From contig JAFOTA010000171.1 in assembly GCA_017421145.1 (NCBI GenBank), positions 1 to 5,041 on the forward strand: DNA of 5,041 nucleotides, written 5' to 3'. This DNA comes from Treponema sp. (GTDB lineage: Bacteria; Spirochaetota; Spirochaetia; Treponematales; Treponemataceae). Of this stretch, positions 1-5,041 are shown piece by piece (within the stretch, counting starts at the first letter, position 1; each line of letters begins with the position of its first letter). Under the pieces are notes generated by a model. That model did no database searches and was not told where the DNA came from. It worked only from the letters and a program-made list of their open reading frames with translations. The position numbers and the translations under genes were made by a program.

Positions 1-292
1 CGTAGATGAGGAAACTCCTGTTCCAGATTTCCAGATGCCCATGTACATCTATCTTTTGGAAAATCAAAAGCTTCCGGTTCATATTGAAAACTGCGCATTT
101 TTTGACATAAAGGAACCAAAGCTTTATCCTGTAACCGGAGATCTTGCAGGAGCAAAAAAAACGAACGACATTTCGCTTACAAAAGAAAGATTCCTTTCCC
201 TTGCTGATTTTTACGCACAAAAAGTTCTGGCGCACGACATAGACTCATGCCCTGCATCAGAAGAGTTCATAAAAAAATTCATTGGAGAATAA
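1..292 (+). CDS. C-terminal end of a PD-(D/E)XK nuclease-family protein, probably the AddB-like partner (5' partial)
   Basis: The reading frame is open from base 2 and ends at TAA 290-292, giving 96 visible codons. It has no start in the window; the ATG codons at 35 and 41 are internal because the frame continues upstream. The tail begins with an acidic stretch, then DFQMPMYIYLL at residues 9-19. This contains a Q-x3-Y pattern (Q11, Y15) of the kind found just after the D-Y-K nuclease core in RecB/AddB-type PD-(D/E)XK domains. That core would lie upstream of the window. The stop is one base before the start of an AddA-type helicase-nuclease, so an AddB-like subunit of the same complex is the natural reading. 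The two cysteines (residues 31 and 83) are isolated, and the C-terminal CxxC cluster that closes the iron-sulfur site of Bacillus AddB is not seen. A generic RecB-like nuclease remains possible. Confidence is high that it is a gene and moderate on identity. Confidence 0.7.
   Translation, partial: VDEETPVPDFQMPMYIYLLENQKLPVHIENCAFFDIKEPKLYPVTGDLAGAKKTNDISLTKERFLSLADFYAQKVLAHDIDSCPASEEFIKKFIGE
284..287 (+). promoter_or_regulatory. Ribosome binding site of addA, inside the upstream gene
   Basis: GGAG (continuing as GGAGAA) lies six bases before ATG 294 and falls within the last Gly-Glu codons of the preceding gene. It decides the start: the in-frame TTG at 282 would place this motif inside the coding region and has only an A-rich stretch upstream. 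The arrangement suggests that ribosomes finishing the first gene re-initiate on the second. Confidence 0.75.
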
Positions 293-293
293 A

Positions 294-3200
294 ATGGCCG
301 GACCGAATTTTGACGTTTCACAAAACAAAGCAATCAACATAGAAAAAAACACCGTAGTAAGCGCGGGTGCAGGATCCGGAAAAACATCAGTCCTTTCGGC
401 AAGGTTCGCTCACCTTGTATTGGACAAAAAATACAAGGTCGAAGAAATCCTCACGCTCACGTTCACAAAAAAAGCCACGGTGGAAATGTACGGAAGGATC
501 TACAAGACGCTCAAAGAAAAAGACCCGGATTCCGTAAAAGATTTCTACAAGGCAAACATAAAGACATTGGACAGCTACTGCGCGTACATCGCAAAAACAG
601 GCGCACATTTTTATGGAATAAGCCCCTCGTTCACCGTTGACAAAAAAGCGGCGGAAGAAGCCATTTCATCCATGGCACTCCCGTTCATCCTTGAGCACAG
701 GAACAACCCGGGATTAAAAGCATTGCTTACACCGCAGAACCACCAGCAGATTGCGGACGAGCTTTTCACTTCTCCGATGCTTGCGAACTCCCCCATTGCA
801 GAACCAATTGATTTTTATGCAGAGCTTGAAAAACAGCGGAAAAAAATCAAGGACGACTGGGCTGAATACTGCCAAAAATCATTTTCAACAATCGATGAAA
901 TAAAAGAAGCGGTCGATGAATACGAAGGAAACAAAAACACCAAGCTCATAACGGCTCTTTCTGCAGCACTTGAAAAAGGCTTCCCAGACTTTCCGGTTCT
1001 TGATGAAGATACATTCAAAAATTCCAGCACAGAAAAAATGGTTTCATTCGTTTTTTTTGTCGGGAGCTTCGCAAAAGTTCCGCTTACAGGAAAATGCCCT
1101 GAAGACATAAAGGAGCTTGTAAAACAGCTCAGGGAAATCCAGCAGAAACTGATCTCCATGACGAATTTCGTTTCTGGCGGAAAAATAACCGAAAGCCTGA
1201 TTCCGCTCATGGAAGAGTTCCAGAAAAAAGCGAATGACGTAAAAAGAAAACGCTCGATCCTCACTTATGCGGACGTTTCATCGCTTGCATTGAAAACTTT
1301 GATTGACCATCCTGAAATCCGCAGGGCAGAAAAGAAAAAATACAAGTCCATAATGATAGACGAATTTCAGGACAACAATGAAATGCAGAAAAAGCTTCTG
1401 TTCCTGCTCGCAGAAAAAATTGAAAGGACAGAACGTTCAGTGCCTGATGCAAGGGAACTTTATGACGACAAGCTTTTTTTTGTAGGCGACGAAAAGCAGA
1501 GCATCTACAGATTCAGGGGAGCGGACGTAAGCGTATTCAGAGGTCTTTCCGATGACTTCAAGGACGGAAACCTAAAGCTCATGACAAACTACAGATCCAC
1601 GCCTGCATTGATCGCCGCATTCAACACAATCTTCGGGGGAACGAAATATCCGCTGGACACCAGGGGCGGAAAATCAAGTTTGCCTTCTGTTTTTTTCAAC
1701 TCAGAAGAAAAGGAACTTGCCGAAAAATATGAGCCGGTATATACGGACGCTGAAATTTCTGAAGCAGACCAAAAGAAAATTCTTGAAATGGATGAAAAAG
1801 CCTTCAAGAAATTCTACGAGCCTAAAATACACATGGCGTTTTATGAAAAAGAAAATGATTCCGAAGCCGATGAGCTTACCGATGATGAAGCGCAGGCAGC
1901 ATGGGTCGTAAACGAAATCAAAAAACTCATAGACGAAAAAAAAGCGGAGCCGGACGACATAGCGGTTCTTTTCAGAAACTACAAGTATCAGCCTACTTAT
2001 GAAAAAAATCTTTTGTATTCAGGCATTCCATACAATTCTGAAACCATAACAGGATTTTTCAACAGCTCGGTGGTTTCGGACATTTTCTCATTTCTACGTA
2101 TATGCGCATATCCGAATGATCTGCTTGCATTTCAAAAAGTGCTTGAATCTTCAGTCGTAAATCTTTCCGTTGAAGAAGTTGATTCCGTCCTATGCCAAAG
2201 CGGAAGTGCATTTGAACAAGACGGAGAAAATATTTTAAATGGAAAATCAAAGGCACGGTACAGGCACGCAAAAGAGATTTATGAAAAGATTTCGGAAGAC
2301 TCAAAAAATCAGCCGATTGCAAAAACAGTCACGGACTTTTGGTATTCATTCGGCTACAGATATGAAACTATGTGGAATCAGCGTGCGACCATGTACTCCA
2401 CTCTCTACGACAGGATTTTTGAGCTTGCAAGGAATGCGGATACAGAGTGCAGGAATCTTTCTGATTTTGTGGACAGCGTAAGGACTTACGAGGATGAATC
2501 AAAGCACCTTGACGACATGGACATTCCGATGGAGCAGAAAAAAGGCGTCCACCTTATGACCATTCACAAAAGCAAGGGGCTTCAGTTCAAATATGTTTTC
2601 ATAACCAACGTCGACCATGGAAGCGCAAAAGACAAGAACGCATCAAAAGTTTTCGTCTCAAAGGAATTCGGACTTACGATCAACACGCCGAAAGATCCTG
2701 CACTTTCTGAAAAATCAAATTACTTTTGGGATCTGGTTTCGGAAGAAGACAAAAAGATGGCGCAGGCAGAATTGAAGAGACTTGTCTACGTTGCGGTAAC
2801 AAGAGCAATAGAAGAAGTGTACGTCACAGGCTGCACAGGTGGAAGAAAAAATTCCGACAGCATCTACGAAATACTCAATCCGGTGATCGAATATTTTTCA
2901 AATGACGAAAATAAAGCTTACAGTCCGTTTACGGTCACGCAGATTCCTCCGATGCAAAAAAACGCTCCGCTTGATTTTGTGAGCGGAAAAAAAGAAGTCA
3001 TCGGAAGACTTGAAGAATATTTTGAAAACGCTGCGGAAATAGAATATGAAAAGGAAGAAAAAAAATATGTAAATCCAAGCTCGCACGATGCAGAACCAGA
3101 ACATGCATTCAGCTCCGATGCGTCAGGGAAAATTTATCCTTTTTCGGAGATTGATGAAATCGTAAAAAACAAGCCGGGATTTTCGCTTGCAGATTTCGGA

Positions 3201-3641
3201 ACCATCGCACACGGATTTATGGAAGCCGCAATAAACGGATGCGAACCAAAAATCAAAAACAGTTCCATACAGGGGCTTGAAGGAAATAAAAAATATCTGG
3301 AAGAAATAAGCAGTGCATGCAAGCGGATGAAAGAGCAGTTCATGAAAACGAAAGTTGCAAAAGAAGCCGTTTCATCAAAATGGAGGAAAGCAGAATATAG
3401 TTTCAAAAGTTTTTCTGAAGGTAAAATAATAAGCGGACAAATCGACTTGGTATACGAAAATCAGGACGGAGGATATACTGTCGTGGATTACAAGACGAAC
3501 CGTGAAATCAAGCCTGAAATCTATTATACCCAGCTTGGCTATTACAAAAGAGCGGTTTCAGAAATGAGGAACGTCCCTGAAGAAAAAGTCCGGTGCGTGC
3601 TTTATTATCTAAGGCACGGAAAAGAAATCGAAATCGGATGA
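294..3641 (+). CDS. addA: AddA/RecB-type ATP-dependent helicase-nuclease
   Basis: A 1115-residue superfamily 1 (UvrD/Rep) helicase fused to a C-terminal RecB-type nuclease. Family members unwind and degrade double-strand DNA ends with an AddB partner, preparing 3' tails for RecA. Helicase motifs appear in order: Q-motif around Q10; Walker A AGAGSGKT at 24-31; motif Ia TFTKKATVEM near 57-66; Walker B DEFQD at 356-360; motif III GDEKQSIYRFRGAD at 398-411; motif IV NYRST at 432-436; motif V MTIHKSKGLQF at 755-765; motif VI LVYVAVTRA at 830-838. A Glu/Lys-rich linker near 930-960 leads to the nuclease, with H973 in GTIAH, D1051 in GQID, D1065 and K1067 in VDYKT, and Q1080/Y1084 in QLGYY. All catalytic positions are present, so both activities should be intact. 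It is somewhat shorter than Bacillus AddA (about 1230 residues). ATG 294 is chosen over TTG 282 because GGAG sits six bases before it. One base separates it from the upstream AddB-like gene. RecB is the alternative name; the neighbour's nuclease-like tail favours AddA. Confidence 0.92.
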   Translation: MAGPNFDVSQNKAINIEKNTVVSAGAGSGKTSVLSARFAHLVLDKKYKVEEILTLTFTKKATVEMYGRIYKTLKEKDPDSVKDFYKANIKTLDSYCAYIAKTGAHFYGISPSFTVDKKAAEEAISSMALPFILEHRNNPGLKALLTPQNHQQIADELFTSPMLANSPIAEPIDFYAELEKQRKKIKDDWAEYCQKSFSTIDEIKEAVDEYEGNKNTKLITALSAALEKGFPDFPVLDEDTFKNSSTEKMVSFVFFVGSFAKVPLTGKCPEDIKELVKQLREIQQKLISMTNFVSGGKITESLIPLMEEFQKKANDVKRKRSILTYADVSSLALKTLIDHPEIRRAEKKKYKSIMIDEFQDNNEMQKKLLFLLAEKIERTERSVPDARELYDDKLFFVGDEKQSIYRFRGADVSVFRGLSDDFKDGNLKLMTNYRSTPALIAAFNTIFGGTKYPLDTRGGKSSLPSVFFNSEEKELAEKYEPVYTDAEISEADQKKILEMDEKAFKKFYEPKIHMAFYEKENDSEADELTDDEAQAAWVVNEIKKLIDEKKAEPDDIAVLFRNYKYQPTYEKNLLYSGIPYNSETITGFFNSSVVSDIFSFLRICAYPNDLLAFQKVLESSVVNLSVEEVDSVLCQSGSAFEQDGENILNGKSKARYRHAKEIYEKISEDSKNQPIAKTVTDFWYSFGYRYETMWNQRATMYSTLYDRIFELARNADTECRNLSDFVDSVRTYEDESKHLDDMDIPMEQKKGVHLMTIHKSKGLQFKYVFITNVDHGSAKDKNASKVFVSKEFGLTINTPKDPALSEKSNYFWDLVSEEDKKMAQAELKRLVYVAVTRAIEEVYVTGCTGGRKNSDSIYEILNPVIEYFSNDENKAYSPFTVTQIPPMQKNAPLDFVSGKKEVIGRLEEYFENAAEIEYEKEEKKYVNPSSHDAEPEHAFSSDASGKIYPFSEIDEIVKNKPGFSLADFGTIAHGFMEAAINGCEPKIKNSSIQGLEGNKKYLEEISSACKRMKEQFMKTKVAKEAVSSKWRKAEYSFKSFSEGKIISGQIDLVYENQDGGYTVVDYKTNREIKPEIYYTQLGYYKRAVSEMRNVPEEKVRCVLYYLRHGKEIEIG

Positions 3642-3646
3642 CAATG

Positions 3647-3690
3647 AAAAACCTCTGAAAAAACATGCAGATGAATTTTCAGAGGCTTTA
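3647..3690. terminator. Probable bidirectional Rho-independent terminator between convergent genes
   Basis: CCTCTGAAAA at 3652-3661 and TTTTCAGAGG at 3676-3685 form a perfect 10-bp inverted repeat with a 14-base loop. Read on the - strand (downstream of leuB), the stem is followed by five T (complement of A 3647-3651), which fits an intrinsic terminator. Read on the + strand (after addA), it is followed by the weaker CTTTATT. The stem has six G:C or mixed pairs and four A:T pairs, so it is only moderately stable. Its position in the 61-base convergent gap supports a terminator serving both genes. Confidence 0.75.
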
Positions 3691-3702
3691 TTAAAAGGCG
3701 TT

Positions 3703-4797
3703 TTATTTTTTCAGATACTCAACCACAAGCTCACCCATCTTCTTTGTTCCGACGAGCTTACCGCTTGCCTTCAAATCATCACGGGCATCACCTGCAATGT
3801 CACCGGTTCTCCATCCGTCATCAAGCACGGAATTCACTGCGCTTTCAATTGCTTTGGCTTCGGTTTCAAGGTTGAAGCTGTAGCGGAGCAGCATTGCGGC
3901 AGACAGAATGGTTGCCAGCGGGTTTGCAAGGTCTTTTCCGGCGATATCAGGTGCTGTACCGTGAATGGGTTCATAGAGGCCGGGGCCTTTTCCGTCACCA
4001 AGAGAAGCAGATGCAAGCATTCCGATTGAACCGGTCACCTGTGAAGCTTCGTCAGTAAGTATGTCGCCGAACATGTTGCTTGTGGCGATGACATCGAACT
4101 GGCGCGGAGCACGTACCATCTGCATGGCCGCATTGTCGATGTAAAGAAAATCCAATGTTACGTCGGAATAATCCTTGTGGACTTCCTCTGCAACTTTTCT
4201 CCAAAGGCGTGATGAGTTAAGGATGTTGGCCTTGTCAACGACGGTCAGATGCTTTTTCCTGTTGCGTGCGAATTCAAATCCCATTCTCACAATGCGCTCG
4301 ATTTCTTCCCAAGTGTATTTTTCAGTATCCCATGCAGTCTTTCCGTCTGCTGAAGTTCCGCGGTCACCGAAATAGATTCCTCCGGTAAGCTCACGCACGA
4401 CAAGGATATCAAGGCCTGAACCGACGATTTCATCTTTCAAAGGACATGCCGCCTTAAGCTGCTTCCACATGACTGCAGGACGGAGATTTGCATAGACTTT
4501 CATTCCGCCGCGCAATCCAAGGAGTGCCTTTTCCGGACGGATTTCAGGAGCAACGTCATCCCACTTAGGACCGCCGACTGCACCCAAAAGAACAGCATCG
4601 CTTTTAAGACAAATATCAAGCTGATCCTGAGGAAGAGGTTTTCCCCACTTGTCGATTGCCGCACCACCGGCGACAACATTCGTGTAGTTCCACTTGTGGC
4701 CGAATTTTTCTGCAACCGCATCCAATACTTTTACAGCTTCGGCAACAACATCAGGACCGATTCCATCACCAGGAATCAAAGCAATGTTTTTTTCCAT
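3703..4797 (-). CDS. leuB: 3-isopropylmalate dehydrogenase
   Basis: A 364-residue cytosolic enzyme of usual family length. It oxidises and decarboxylates 3-isopropylmalate to 2-oxoisocaproate with NAD in leucine synthesis. It begins IALIPGDGIGPDVV (residues 5-18), typical of the isocitrate/isopropylmalate dehydrogenase family. By alignment from memory to the Thermus enzyme, substrate-binding Arg are R96, R106 and R135, the catalytic pair is Y142 and K189, and metal-binding Asp are D221, D245 and D249. Hydrophobic L92, L93 and I192 fit the isopropylmalate-type pocket rather than isocitrate. HGTAPDIAGKDLANP (279-293), with D284-I285, indicates NAD preference. The start codon follows AGGAG with a nine-base gap. 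The gene lies 35 bases downstream of a citramalate synthase with no terminator between, so it is probably co-transcribed with it. It may therefore also act on 3-methylmalate to give 2-oxobutyrate for isoleucine; that second role is inference from context. The sequence shows no defects. Confidence 0.96.
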   Translation of the reverse strand: MEKNIALIPGDGIGPDVVAEAVKVLDAVAEKFGHKWNYTNVVAGGAAIDKWGKPLPQDQLDICLKSDAVLLGAVGGPKWDDVAPEIRPEKALLGLRGGMKVYANLRPAVMWKQLKAACPLKDEIVGSGLDILVVRELTGGIYFGDRGTSADGKTAWDTEKYTWEEIERIVRMGFEFARNRKKHLTVVDKANILNSSRLWRKVAEEVHKDYSDVTLDFLYIDNAAMQMVRAPRQFDVIATSNMFGDILTDEASQVTGSIGMLASASLGDGKGPGLYEPIHGTAPDIAGKDLANPLATILSAAMLLRYSFNLETEAKAIESAVNSVLDDGWRTGDIAGDARDDLKASGKLVGTKKMGELVVEYLKK

Positions 4798-4806
4798 TTT
4801 TATTAT

Positions 4807-4811
4807 CTCCT
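4807..4811 (-). promoter_or_regulatory. Ribosome binding site of leuB
   Basis: AGGAG on the - strand (CTCCT on the + strand) lies nine bases before the ATG at 4797. It sits in the 35-base gap after the cimA stop. No hairpin or promoter is visible in this gap, which fits translation from a cimA-leuB transcript. Confidence 0.8.
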
Positions 4812-4832
4812 ATAAAAAAGACACTTTGAAAT

Positions 4833-5041
4833 CTATATGAACTTCTGATATTTTTTTTCGATATCCTTGATCAGCTTGTACTCAAACGAATCGACAAGAG
4901 CCATCCATGAAGCCTCAACAACGTCGCAGCTCACACCGATCGTAGTCCATGAATCATTTCCGTCGGAGCTTTCGATAAGGACACGCACGCGGCTTGCCGT
5001 CGCACTTTTTCCGTCAAGAACGCGCACCTTATAATCAGTAA
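4833..5041 (-). CDS. cimA: (R)-citramalate synthase, C-terminal end (5' partial)
   Basis: The frame is open to the window edge and ends at TAG 4835-4833, leaving 69 complete codons. The visible part is the end of the LeuA-type C-terminal regulatory domain. The features are [20 protein letters not shown], then [15 protein letters not shown] and [17 protein letters not shown]. The S/T-DG-x-x-SW-x-T-x-GVS and EASW-x-ALVDS-x-EYKL patterns are what I know from citramalate synthases and distinguish it from ordinary 2-isopropylmalate synthases. The enzyme condenses pyruvate with acetyl-CoA to citramalate, the first step of the pyruvate route to isoleucine; in Leptospira this domain binds isoleucine for feedback inhibition. 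The in-frame GTG at 5027 is internal, since recognisable family sequence continues upstream of it (TDYK). The TIM-barrel catalytic domain lies outside the window, so active-site residues cannot be checked. A LeuA-family paralogue with another substrate is the alternative. leuB follows 35 bases later on the same strand. Confidence 0.85.
   Translation of the reverse strand, partial: TDYKVRVLDGKSATASRVRVLIESSDGNDSWTTIGVSCDVVEASWMALVDSFEYKLIKDIEKKYQKFI

Noticed and set aside
282..293. TTG at 282 as the start of the helicase-nuclease
   Set aside because: No ribosome binding site precedes it, and GGAG at 284-287 is well placed for ATG 294.
815..1264. Antisense open frame of 149 codons on the - strand within addA
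   Set aside because: It lies opposite a strongly supported gene, is rich in Ser/Phe as expected from the complement of Lys/Glu codons, and matches no family I recognise.
2239..2481. Second + strand frame of 80 codons inside addA
   Set aside because: It is fully contained in addA in another frame, Arg/Gln-rich and low in family-like features.
3134..3406. Antisense open frame of 90 codons on the - strand opposite the nuclease domain
   Set aside because: It overlaps conserved nuclease-domain sequence and resembles no known protein; a shadow frame.
4175..4375. + strand open frame of 66 codons opposite leuB
   Set aside because: It overlaps catalytic-site sequence of leuB and has no recognisable content or convincing ribosome binding site.
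4833..5027. A small standalone gene starting at GTG 5027 on the - strand
   Set aside because: The frame stays open to the window edge and the family sequence (TDYK) continues upstream, so it is the end of cimA.

Overview
The window holds ordinary housekeeping genes and no recognisable novel system. There are four coding regions in two convergent blocks. Both end genes are cut by the window edges. I see no mobile element, CRISPR array, tRNA or rRNA. The protein sequences, the moderate GC with many AAA/GAA codons, and a citramalate synthase next to leuB suggest a spirochaete, most likely a host-associated Treponema. That assignment is inference from memory of protein families, not a database match.

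Left block, + strand (1-3641): the last 96 codons of a probable PD-(D/E)XK nuclease-family protein (AddB-like by position and by a QxxxY motif) are followed after one base by a complete AddA/RecB-type helicase-nuclease. This subunit carries all the expected superfamily 1 helicase motifs and an intact C-terminal nuclease motif. The ribosome binding site of the second gene lies inside the last two sense codons of the first, so the pair looks co-transcribed and translationally coupled. The likely role is processing of double-strand DNA ends for recombinational repair.

Middle (3642-3702): a 61-base convergent intergenic spacer with a 10-bp inverted repeat flanked by A- and T-rich sequence. It probably acts as a shared, bidirectional terminator, stronger for the - strand.

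Right block, - strand (5041-3703): the C-terminal end of a citramalate synthase (cimA) is followed after 35 bases by leuB, 3-isopropylmalate dehydrogenase. CimA makes citramalate from pyruvate and acetyl-CoA. After isomerisation by LeuCD (not in the window), LeuB can oxidise 3-methylmalate to 2-oxobutyrate for isoleucine, and it also serves leucine synthesis. The pair therefore fits the threonine-independent pyruvate route to isoleucine.

No stretch without a gene exceeds 61 bases, and I see no convincing promoter; both operons probably start outside the window.
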